Of a stretch of DNA of 64,000 nt, positions 35,974 to 46,614 are shown one piece after another. The position numbers and the translations under genes are program-made. Below the pieces are notes generated by a model, which saw only the letters and a list, made by a program, of their open reading frames with translations, ran no database searches and had not been told where the DNA came from. Source of the stretch: Gonapodya prolifera JEL478. Its lineage: Eukaryota; Monoblepharomycota; Monoblepharidomycetes; Monoblepharidales; Gonapodyaceae. Location of the stretch: contig KQ965772.1 of the NCBI GenBank assembly GCA_001574975.1, positions 63,918 through 127,917 on the forward strand, in the 5' to 3' direction. Numbering within the stretch: the stretch's first letter is position 1; every line of letters starts with the position of its first letter.

Positions 35974-37099
35974 CGCCCGTGCCGAGTGTCCGAGTGACGC
36001 TGGGAAACAGTCTGTACCCGAATCAGCCGCGCGTGGAGCAACGGTGCATTGGTGGGAGTCTCGGTGTCTTCCCGTGTCCTAACCGGTGTCCTTTCTGGCA
36101 CCCTTACCACCCTAAGCGGGGTGTTACGAGTGTTGACCAACGTGCGGGGAAACGAAATGCTCCAGTTTGCAATATCACACAGAAACAATTGAATTATTTG
36201 CTCGAGGTAGCGGCATCGCTTTCTGAAGTGTGCTTGAGTGCAAGACATTTGCTCCATTTACACCTGCTAACCTCCATTCTCTCCCGAGAAACTTGATTAC
36301 ATTCACTCTCTGTCTCCCACCCTGCCTCCAAGGCTGGTCTGTCCTAACAGCACCCTCGAGAGATACGCACTGTTCGGTCGATGAAAGGCCCCGACATCCG
36401 TACTGTCCCATGCAACACCGCTTGATACACAGAATGCGCTGTACTCGTATGACGATTTGTCTACGCGCGCACTGCATCTCTTCCCCGTCTGGCAGCGCTC
36501 CTCGCGATGCGATCGCGCGTGGTTCGGTGCGGAATGCCAAGGAGGAGCGGTTGAGGGAGACAAGGGTGCTGGGAGAGCACGTCGGAATTTGGCCGTGGGG
36601 ACACCTGGGCAGAGGAATATGACCTGTGAGCAGGCGAGCTATAATCGAGAGGTGGTTATGTCTTCCGTATCCTCGCATAAATTGAGCGGGTGCGACCTGG
36701 TGACGAGGTGGTGGGGTGATTGAGAGCAGCGAGCTTCTTGCTCGCTAACGTTGCAGCTGGGAGAATGGGGTGATGCGAGACTGGATTTGGGCTCTTCCTT
36801 TGATGGTTTGATGTATATTGTTGGGTCTCAAGTTATCAGTACATGAGCAGTGTAAATGAATGTTTGGATGGCGTAAAAGGTTTGTGCTGCGAGCTGGATT
36901 CCAGAAAAACGAAAAAAAAAAAAAAAAAAAAAAAGACCAGAAGGTGGAGGAATACACACGCAGTGCTGGCTCTGAGGTGCGGATGGCAGATGAAGCAAAG
37001 AGGAGTGCCTTAATTTCCCACCTGGCCTCCCTCCCCCCTCCCCCCCCGCCACACCGTTATTAACAAAATATTACGGAACAAAACCACACTTCAATCGTG
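35974..37099. other. Intergenic with a 23-base poly-A tract
   Basis: 1.1 kb upstream of the transporter; the proximal part is presumably its promoter. An A run at 36912-36934 could be the tail of a retroposed element, but I found no Pol III boxes or reverse transcriptase next to it. No gene supported. Confidence 0.45.
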
Positions 37100-39850
37100 A
37101 TGGCTTGCAGGAGGCACTTGAACACTATTGTTTGTGCGGCATTGAATGGATGTGCCTTTTGGTACACCTCTTCGTCGCCAAAGTCGATCACATTGGACCC
37201 CTTGCCCACGACACGGACAGCCCTTCTGTGCACTTGCAAAAATGTTTGCAGGAAGGGATGTACACATCCGCGAGATAATTATTTTTGTGGCGGCTTGATT
37301 TGTACCCCTCGGGGCCACCCTTGTCGCCAAAACAGAAGAGAGATTGTTAGTCACCACGCCTCACCTCACTCTAGTTCCAATCAATCAACGCGCACCGCAT
37401 GTTTTTGGACGTCTGCTCAGTCAGGGACTCGTCTGTGGGGTGCAAGGTGACGTCAGCACGCATCGCAAACAAAGTGTCATTGGACACAAGAGCACCAGGA
37501 TCTACATACGCGTTGACAGTTAGATGGAGAAAGTCTTTTTACTCTACAAAATGTCTGAAAATGACCCCATGTTCAAAAAAACAAATGTTACCGAACTGAA
37601 CCACGTTTCACAGCCGTCATCGCACACAGGAAGTGGTTCGTATCCCCTAGCACTTTTTTGGTGTGTGGCCTTGCATGGATGTACCTATTCGTACATATCC
37701 CCCATCGTCCTCAAGGTCGATTACAAACACCCCCGGTCATTACGTCCACCCCTTGCCCACGACACGGATAGCCTTCCTGTGCACTTTCACAGACGCTAGC
37801 AAGGAGGGCAATGCACCTGCGCTTGATAATTATTTGTGGTGGTTTGGTTTACTCCCCCTTGGGACCACCTCGTCACCAAAAGGTGTAGGTTTGAGCCACT
37901 AGTCACTTCACATTACCACACTCTCGGCCCAGTCACTGCACCCCGACCACATATTTGAGACGGCTTTTTTATCGCCTTGCTGTCCTCCTGCGTCAGCAGG
38001 GGACTAGGGGGCTGCAGGCTGATGTCAGCAGTCTCGTTTGGCCTTCGGAGACAGTCCTGAAAGGAAGGTAGATCACCAGACAGTCAGTCACATTTCCATA
38101 GATTCTAAGATACAGAGAGATTTTTTCCTTACAAAACGACCCCTTGTTCAAAAACCAAAATGTTACTTCACCAATCCACGTTTCACCATGGTGACGGCAC
38201 ACGGGAAGTGGTTCTTCTCCGAGAAACCTGGTTTTGTGTGGCCCTGCGTGGATGTGTCTTTCGGTATTATGTCGCCAAAGTCCTCAAAGATCAACCCCAG
38301 CCGATATATAACGTCCTCATAGGCCCCAATCGATCACTCGGCTAACGTGTGATCTTCCTTGAATGCATTATCCCACGACATGGACAGTCCCGCTGCTCAC
38401 TGGAGTAAACACTCCGAAGAAATTGTTTGCACTCGCGGAAGATCAGTTTTGTGGCGTATTGGTGAGGCCCCTTCAGGGTGACTTCGTCAATAAGAGCGTA
38501 CATGAATTTGCACTGCAGATAGTCACCTCACCAGAACGAGACTCGGGTTCCAGTTACTTTGCGCGCACCACACATCTTGGGCAGCTTCTTTTTGGTCTTG
38601 ATGTCCATCCTGCATCATAAAGTAGGTACTAGATAGGGAAGCTGATGTCAACTTGCAGCGTTGAGCGGTGATAGTGTAAAAGGACGCTAGACAGTCTGTA
38701 CATGCTGAATAACCCTCGAATAGGCAGCTTCTTTGTTGTGGTTTTTGTGGTTCTGCGTTACCTGGTCTTCCAAGTGTCGCGTTATCACCAACGACTTTCT
38801 TTGTTGAATTAGTGCTACTCCGACACACCAGCACCTGTATGTGCTTTCTGCACGGTCAGCAGTTGTGATATGGACGAAAATAAGGAATGATTTTTTTGTA
38901 TTGGTGCGGTTTGGTCTCTCGTGAGGCAACATCATCCCCAATGACGGCAGCATCTCAGTTTGACTCCACACCATACAACCATTCTTGTTATCACTCGCGC
39001 TCCACAATTTTGGACCGTTGCAAGCACCGTCGGGTTCCAGATATTGGACCACAGCGGGAAGCGTCAGGTTGGGAGTTTGGAACTGAGTCAGTTCTTCATT
39101 CATGATCAACAATTTCTTCACCATCCCATACTGCCAATGTTGAAAAGGAGAGAAATGAACTTTAGACAGCTGTTTCATTACCTTGATGTCCGCCCTGCCT
39201 CACATAGTGGGGTACTAGTAAGGGTTGCCACTTGACGTCACTTTGTTTTTGAGTTGCACCGGTTTGTGCGTAATCATTGGCGCTAAACCTCAAGGGAATG
39301 ACAAGGGAGCACAGATGTACTGTTGACGGGTCTTCTTGGCCAGTTTGATTGCATTGCGTCCGTCGGGACGGGTTCTTTGTGGCCCAGAGCACTGACGCCT
39401 TTATCCTCCGCATCCGTACTGCCGACTTGAATGAAAAATTGATGATCATTGTCTACGTTGACTGCTGCTAACATGGGCGGTAATTCCGAGGGGACTTCTT
39501 TTAAGACGTCATCTCCAATTTTCAGGACCGCATATCCGCTTCACGCTACTCACGCTCAAGTCTAAACAGACAAGAAGGTACCGCATTATTTGAAATCAGC
39601 CTGAGAGCTGGTGGTGTAGTTTCCCTCAAACAGGTCTGAAAACCCCGTCCGGGTTGGCATCACTTGTGCATGATGCAGAGTTCTCAAACAGTCTCGTTGC
39701 ACACTGGCGTTTTCACTCCCAAGGAGGTGTTTGCGCTTGCGGAAGATCAATTTTGTGGTGGTTCGTTCGTCCCCCTCCGGGCGACATAGTGGCCAATTTT
39801 CAGCCTTTAGACACCTCGTCTCACCACACTCTTGTTCCAGTCACAAGACA
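37100..39850 (+). repeat. Diverged tandem repeat array, about 550-620 base period, at least four units
   Basis: Ordered word sets recur. CTTGCCCACGACACGGACAG (37201), CTTGCCCACGACACGGATAG (37752) and TATCCCACGACATGGACAG (about 38369) are one. ATAATTATTTTTGTGGCGGC (37274), ATAATTATTTGTGGTGGTTT (37827), ATCAGTTTTGTGGCGTATTG (about 38441) and ATCAATTTTGTGGTGGTTCG (about 39747) are another, each followed by a CCC(C/T)...CTCG...GTCGCCAA-like block. A TG(A/C)(C/T)GTCA(G/A)C block recurs near 37447, 38018, 38646 and 39232. Spacing is irregular and divergence high. Short frames inside units give alike peptides but none is open through a unit. Best read as old satellite-like or transposon-derived repeats. 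Confidence 0.6.
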
Positions 39851-40365
39851 GTAAACGTCTTTTGGCGGCTGCATTACCGCCTTGAAGTCGACCCTACCTA
39901 CCCCACAGTCGCCACTGTATTCTTCAACGCCGTCCTCTGGTTATGTATTCTGGCGACGCAACACGGTGAAGGGGTGCTCACCAACTTATCAGGTCCCCGC
40001 AAGAAAAGTTCTACACACTTATCATTTTGGCCGAATGCGCTGCCGTCCGATGTGGCTGAACAGCCTTTCGTCCACGACCGAGCTCCCATCTTTTCAAGGG
40101 GCGTCGTTTTACGTTGTTGAACTCTAGTTGGTTCTGCTGCAAGAGTATGATGCGTGTCGAATGTGAGTCGTGTGCCCTGGGGTTTGACCAAACCAAACTC
40201 TATGGTCGGAAAAAAGTGTTGCGGAAGTCATCGCGAGACCAGGGCTCGTGGGTAATCCGACCTTTTGTTACAGACCCTGTTTTGAAAAAACGACATCCTG
40301 GTAGAATTCGAGTGCTGTGGACGCCAGCTTTATTATCCGGATCAAAGTCCACCTGAGTCCTTCCA
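39851..40365. other. Intergenic
   Basis: About 515 bases between the repeat array and the crotonase gene, presumably including its promoter. No other feature seen. Confidence 0.4.
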
Positions 40366-41814
40366 ATGCGCCAACAACACCAACTGCAACCGTTCGAATC
40401 ATACCTTGAATCCGGCCTGCAACTGCACACCGAGGAGGATGGCGCCGTTCTTTGGATTGGTTCGTGGAGAATCGGATTCCATATTCCGGGACCTCGACTC
40501 TCCGGACTAACCACCTCATCTGCGTCACTCCCACCGCGATGCAGTATTCAACCGCCCCGATAAGATGAACGCCGTGAACTGGAAGCTGTCGACCGCGTTG
40601 CAATCCATATGCGTTGCGTTTCCGGTTTTGGGTTTCGGTCCTGGTCCACTTTGGTGATCGATGGGTTCCGCTGACACGCCGTGGGCTGTTAGACGCGTTG
40701 ATGCTGAACCGCACGTCAGGGTGGTGGTGTTTGCTGGCAACGGAAGGAATTTCAGCGCGGGGTGAGTCGACCTCCTACCTCCTCGTGGAGCTCTTATTCG
40801 CGCGCGCTAGATGTACAACTGAACAAACTCGCTCCAGACTTGACTTCACGGGCTCCGACAAGGAAGTCACCGACGTCCCTGGCCCGTGATTCTAGTTGCA
40901 GAGGAATTGGAGTTTTGTTACGCAGAAAGTCAAGGTATCGTCGGTCTTCTATCTTGGACTTGGATCACCAGGCTAAAAAAATTAGGCAGGGACTGACACA
41001 AGCGACGATTGCCTGCGTGCATGGGCCGCTGACGGGTCTTGGGCTTGCGACGGCGCTGTCGTGTGACGTCCGGGTGAGTCATCCAGCAGCCACCTTTGAA
41101 AGGCAGTTAGAACTTTGATTTCACCCCACCGCGCCGCCGACCCCTCCCAGATCGCCTCCCCCACCTTCCGCTGCTCCATCGGAGCCAACCGCCTCGGCCT
41201 CTCGGGCGGTGACATTGGCCTCTCCTACCTCCTGCGCTCGCTGTGCGGGTCCAGCAATGCCAACGTCCTCATGATGACGCATCGGTGGATGGACGCGGGC
41301 AAGGCGCTGAGGACGGGGTTGGTTTCTGAGGTCGTGGAAGAGTCGGAGGCGGAGGGGGAGGAAAAGGGGGTGTTGAGGGAGGCAGGGAGGGTGATGGCGA
41401 GAGATAGTGGGTGTTGCGTCTCAGCAGAAAAGTGGGGGAGACTGAATTGGGCTAATGGTGAACGGTTTTGTGATAGTGCTTCAACTGACACGACCGGGCT
41501 TATTATACACCAAACAACTCGTTCTTATGACTGAGGTGCGTTTCTGCGATTCTTCAAAGATCTTCTTGGCGCGACCGTACTTGAACTGTTTTCATCCATC
41601 ACAGAGTAACGCCATCCTGCAGGCCGCCATCATCGCGTAAGTACCATCAACATTCGCCTTTCGTTCGCTTCTCTGTCTTGAATCTCACTCCAACCCGTCC
41701 CTTACAAGCGAGGACGCCGTCCAAATGGCCACGGCCGGTGAACCGGAGGCGCAAGCGTACGGAGCGGCGTTCAGGGGGAAGATTACAAAGGGGAGACCAC
41801 CACCCAAGTTGTAG
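40366..41814 (+). CDS. Enoyl-CoA hydratase/isomerase (crotonase) family protein
   Basis: The ATG at 40366 gives FESYLESGLQLHTEEDGAVL W; a GTTCGT...GATGCAG intron joins it in phase to VFNRPDKMNAVNWKLSTALQ, the crotonase N-terminal signature. Further exons give VRVVVFAGNGRNFSAG, then AKKIRQGLTQATIACVHGPL TGLGLATALSCDVRVSHPAA (oxyanion-hole region), then ANRLGLSGGDIGLSYLLRSL, MMTHRWMDAGKALRTGLVSE and a C-terminal QAAIIASEDAVQMATAGEPE, ending PPPKL with TAG at 41812-41814. Both positions that hold the two catalytic Glu of mitochondrial enoyl-CoA hydratase appear to be Ala here by hand alignment, while an Asp (GGD) is kept, as in dienoyl-CoA-isomerase-like members. The reaction is therefore probably an isomerisation or other CoA chemistry rather than classical hydration. 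Several introns; joins near 40700-40980 and 41450-41660 are approximate. Confidence 0.78.
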
Positions 41815-42358
41815 TTGGCAGTGCGAGGCAGTGCGGATGTTTGTTTGGCCGAGAACTAATGTGTTTGTCCGAGATGATCTTGGGAAAACAAAAACATGTT
41901 TACGGGGACCAAAACAAAGTTTTTGTTTTTGCAGGTTGTCAATGAAGCTTTGCGGTTTTCATTCAGCTGTTTGAGATGTCAAGTGTGTTAGCTTGAAGAG
42001 TGAGTGGCGTTTCCTCAACAAAGGTCTCACAAACGGTTGAAGCGAACGCCAAGCGACCCAATCGGAAAACGGTCGCTCTCACCACAAGGCCTCGGCGAGA
42101 TGGCGCTGCATCACATATTCCAGTGTATCCCGATACAAAACAGCGAGCTCAATCCACTCTCTTCCAAACTCGGACGAGATTAGTGTTCAGACAGGGTGGG
42201 ACCTTTTCGGGGTTTGAGGCGTCCGCCTGGCCAATGTGGCGCCGCGATAAACATTCCACCTATCTTCGGCCAATCTCGGATACACAGTCCTTGGCACTTA
42301 TTTGCGCACTCGTCCCGGTCAGCGCACCTACCCTCCCCTCGCCGTCACTCCCCCCACG
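41815..42358. other. Intergenic
   Basis: About 540 bases between the crotonase stop and the first deacetylase ATG; presumed promoter of the latter. Nothing else seen. Confidence 0.4.
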
Positions 42359-45300
42359 ATGCTCCCAAGAGCACCCGCACTCCTCGCGCTCGTTACCCTC
42401 GTTTTGTCGGGTCTGGCAAACCTGATCCTTGCGCAATCCACATTCACTGCCACAAACCGGATCCTCCTACTCACCACTCCCGGAGGCGGAGAGGACGGTG
42501 CGATCGCTGTTTCTCGGGACAGTTACTCTCCACGCGTAGTCTGACCTCGCGGTGTCTCCCCGCCTGCACAGCACCTCTCACAACCTTTGCGTCGTACGAG
42601 CTCCAGTACGATCTTCTCGTAGTACCAACAACGGGACTTGCAGGGGATCTTCCGCTGCTAGATGCGAACGGGAGACCCAAATATAGTTTGGTTGTTTTGA
42701 CAAGCGGACAGCTGCAGGTACGTATTCCCGCCGTTTTGAAACCAACCAAAGCAAGAAAGTGATACGACACTCGTATCAGGCTTCTGTAAATGGCGTCTGG
42801 CAGTCACTGCTGACCACTAGCCAGTGGGCGTACGTGAGTTGGTGCATGGATATACACATTTATGCTCGGATACAGTGGCTCATGCTCTTGGCGTACCAAA
42901 CCTGCCCCGTAACTAGCTCGAAGCTTACGAGGCCAAATACGGCGTGCGCCGAGTTACCCTCAACGACACCCCCCTTCCCGCCGACGGGACCATCGTCGCC
43001 AACACTGCCGTGTTCGGCACCAGCGCCGTGCAACCCATCTCATTCAACGCGTCCTATGCGTCCCTCGCCCGAGTCAACCCCGGGGCCTCTATTTCGAACC
43101 CGGGATTGTACCATTACCCTGCCACGGCGTATACACCGATGCCTGCTGATATTGCAAGCGTCGTGCCGGTGGCGTACTTTGCGTCGGCCGGCACGGATTA
43201 CCCGACCCAGACGTGGGCGGCTGTGCATGTGACGTATGTGAATGGGAGGGAGGTTATGCGGTTTTATACCAGTTTTGGATTTTGGTCGTGAGTAAATGTC
43301 GCGCCGTTCGGCGATTTCGTCAACTATGATACATGCATACCCCTGCACTGCGTGACTGAACAGACCATGTTCGCTTCTTCTCGACCACGTATGGCTCGCA
43401 TGGGGTACTCGCGGGCTCATCTCCGGCTGGCGCAAGACTCTTTACTTGGCGCAGGTTGACGATCTCTTTTGTGAGTTTATTGAGCTCTTCTGTTTGAAAC
43501 AGCATCTGAGTAGAGAGATTTTGCATGCAGTAACGACCGAAATCACACCAACTCAAACGTGAGTCAGCCAACTTGGTTCACACTTGCCCTTTGTGCAACG
43601 TAATCCCTCACCTGTTTACTATCTCCAGCACCGTCACATACAACTACCGCGTCTCTGTTGCCGACATCCAAGGCATCGTCGCATGGCAGACGAGCCTCAA
43701 CTCCCGTCTTCCCGCGGGAAGTGCGTTCAAACTCGAGCTTCCGTTCAACGGAAACGGTATTCTTGAAAGGAACGGGCCTGATGCCAATTGGTACGTCATT
43801 GTCCGAAACGAGCGATAACGTGCTGGGCGTACCATTAAATGACTGTTGACTGAATGATGCACTGGATTCATGGATTGTGGATGTTGTAGGATTGGTGGGT
43901 TCAGTTCTTGATGAATGGCATCAGGCGTTCGAGCAAATCTCACCCATCTTCTCGCAAGACATCGACACCGAGAGCCACGTTCCCGTTGAGTTCATCAAAC
44001 CAGCCGGTGCAGCGGCTGACGTTCGTGAGTTTTCAAAAACTCCGTGTGACGATATTCAACTTCCAATTTAACCCCTTCCCACCTTCCTCGCCGCACCAAA
44101 CGTCAGGCTGGCCCGCGACATTCAGCACCGCGTGGTCCTCATCCGCGCTCGCAGCCGCCGACCCTCTGTACAACTACTTCATCACTGGTGGAATCACTGC
44201 GGGAAACTTTTTCTTCACTTCGCACACATTCACGGTATGAAGAATTTACTGTCCCTTTCCCTTTTGATACTCACCTGTTTTTGTGGTACGCCAGCATGAA
44301 AACTTCGACAATACATCCACCTCCGACATTGACAAGGAACTCAAGACCAACAACAAGATGGCTGGTGCAGGGTTCCTCAACCTCGTCGGAACGCCGTGGT
44401 GGTCGTCCACGTCCATGGTCACGCCCCAGATTAGCGGGTTGCATAATGGTGGGTATGCACTTTTTGTTTTGGACACCGGTGCCGTTGTCACGCAATGCTT
44501 GCTCACTCACCCCCGTGTGCCCAGAATTCGCCCTCTCCACCCTCCTCGCAAACGGCATCACCACCATCGTCGGCGACAACTCCCGCCCCGCCATCTCGGA
44601 CTCGACACGGCCGTACGACTTTTGGGTGTCGACGCAGGCGACGTCCAATTTTGATGGGTACACGGTCATCCCCCGGTGGCCGTGCCACGTATACTTCTTC
44701 TGCACGCAGCCGAATGAGATTGAGTATATCGTGAGTTGGATGTTGGGAAAGAGAACGAAGCTACAAGGTCTAATGCGATTTTCACTGCGGTTGCTGTGTT
44801 ATAGTATAACAACATGTACAATGCGGTGAGTGATTCAGTGCGTCCGATCCCTCGCCGGACTCTTGGTATCAACGTACTGCCGCCTGTAGACCCTGGGTCT
44901 TTCGTCATGGTCGCAAATCCTCCAACGCGAGCAAGACCGGATGCTACTCTTGCTTCTTGGAATCCGCCACGACCCCACCGTAAGTCCCAACTCTCAAACC
45001 CCCCCTCACCTCTCTCCAAACACTCGCGCTAACTGCCACATCCACACGCGGCTGCCCTTTCGTATAGATGTTCCACCAAGCCAATCTCCGCAACGCGGAC
45101 ATGCCCACAGTGACCGTCGGAGGCGTCACTGGCAAGTTTGGCCTGCTGCAGCAGTGGGTGGAAGAAGTGTTCGCGGCATATACGGCACTCGTGCAGTGGC
45201 CTGTGATTTCTTTGGTAAGTTTTGTGCAAGTTGGTTGCGAAGTCGTGTTGTGCCTCATGCGTTCCATGTTAATACACACGTCGGATCAACAGAAAGGAGA

Positions 45301-46314
45301 CGACCTCGCCCAAGTATACCGCGAGCGCGCCGCCAGGAACACATGTGGCGCGTCCACGTCATACGACATGAATGTTTCTGTCGCCGGTGTGGCTTCAGTT
45401 TCGACGCTTCGCGTCACCAGCACTGGATCCTGCAAAGTGCCGATCACCTTGCCAGGTGGAACGGTGGTGACGTCGGGTCAGACTGTTGAGCAGCTTGGAG
45501 GAGATCTTCCGGTGAGTTTATTCACCCGGGTTCTTCCGCTCTTTTTTTTGTCGGGCTAACATGATCCAATGTTTGTTTGTTGTTTGGCAGACTGTTTGGG
45601 TCACAGTTTCGCCGGGGCAAACGCAAGTGATTACGTTCACACCTCCAATTGTCTTGTGAGATTTAGTGCCTTTTGGAGGGTGGTGACTTGGACCGTGACT
45701 CACGCACCAATTCTGTTCGCCACGTTTCCAGCTCAGTTGCACCTGTCAATGCGACCAGCACAACGTCCACCACCACTACATCGGGAGCAAATACCACCAC
45801 GTAAGCTTGGAACACTTCTGCGGTGTCGCGTTTTAAAGGCGTTGATCAACATCTTCATGCATGCAGGTCGACCACACAAGCTAGCACCACTGCTACGACT
45901 TCCGCCGCGACGACAACGGTACCTGCGAGCACAACGTAAGTTATGGGAACCATTGATGTTTGTGTGATACAAGGAAGAAACCGAACCGATGCTCGATTGT
46001 TATGTTCTAGACCCACATTGAGCACAACACGCGCAGCTACCAATACTCAAGCCGCGACCACCACTCGAGCTGCGACCACAACGTAAGTATTCGCCCCAAT
46101 GCGAGATTTTGCATGTGATACCGTATAGCTCATGCGTCCCACTCAAATATGATCCAGTACTGCGGTAGTAAAGACAACGACTCGCACCACCACGCGCACC
46201 ACCACAACAACAACGCGAACAACCACGACGACTGCTAAGAAGCCATTTGGATCTTCTTGCACAAGCAACAGCCAGTGCCAGTCAGGTCTCTGCTTCTTCT
46301 TCTTTTGCCTGTAA
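42359..46314 (+). CDS. Agd3-like secreted polysaccharide deacetylase (CE18-type), copy 1
   Basis: The ATG at 42359 starts a signal peptide, APALLALVTLVLSGLANLIL, AQ. The mature protein matches the Agd3 architecture. An N-terminal CBM87-like part (SYELQYDLLVVPTTGLAGDL, PKYSLVVLTSGQL, YGVRRVTLNDTPLPADGT) is followed by LLDHVWLAWGTRGLISGW. The CE18 deacetylase core has DIDTESHVPVEFIKPAGAAA, GWPATFSTAWSSSALAAADP, TSHTFTHENFDNTS (metal-binding His pair), NGITTIVGDNSRPAISDST, IPRWPCHVYFFCTQPNEIEY and MFHQANLRNADMP. Agd3 of Aspergillus N-deacetylates galactosaminogalactan. At least 15 exons read through cleanly. A Thr-rich tail is spread over four short exons (45730-46314) and ends in a Cys module with spacing C-x5-C-x4-C-x4-C. 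Probably wall-bound or secreted, acting on an amino-sugar polymer. Confidence 0.85.
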
Positions 46315-46614
46315 TTCATCAATGAGCGATGTGTGTTTTGTAAGGAGTGCAGAGATGAAAAATGATTGCATGAATATAGAAAAGGCAAGCGTCGCCAGGG
46401 TACATCATGTTCATGTAATTATTTCCCTCATCTGGGCGGGCTTCTTAAAACATCCTTTCCAAAAGAAGGGTTGACGAGGCTTGACCAAGGGTCCAATTGA
46501 GGAGTCAGGAGCGGTTGTGTTGCAATTTGGATCCATAAAAAGCGAACGAACGCACTCTCGCAATCCCCCTCTCGCGTTACCCGTCCGCTTCCTCCTCGTT
46601 ACCCAGTCGGCGGC

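Noticed and set aside
36912-36934. Poly-A tail of a LINE or SINE insertion
   Set aside because: No Pol III boxes, reverse transcriptase or target-site duplication seen beside it; it may be simple repeat.
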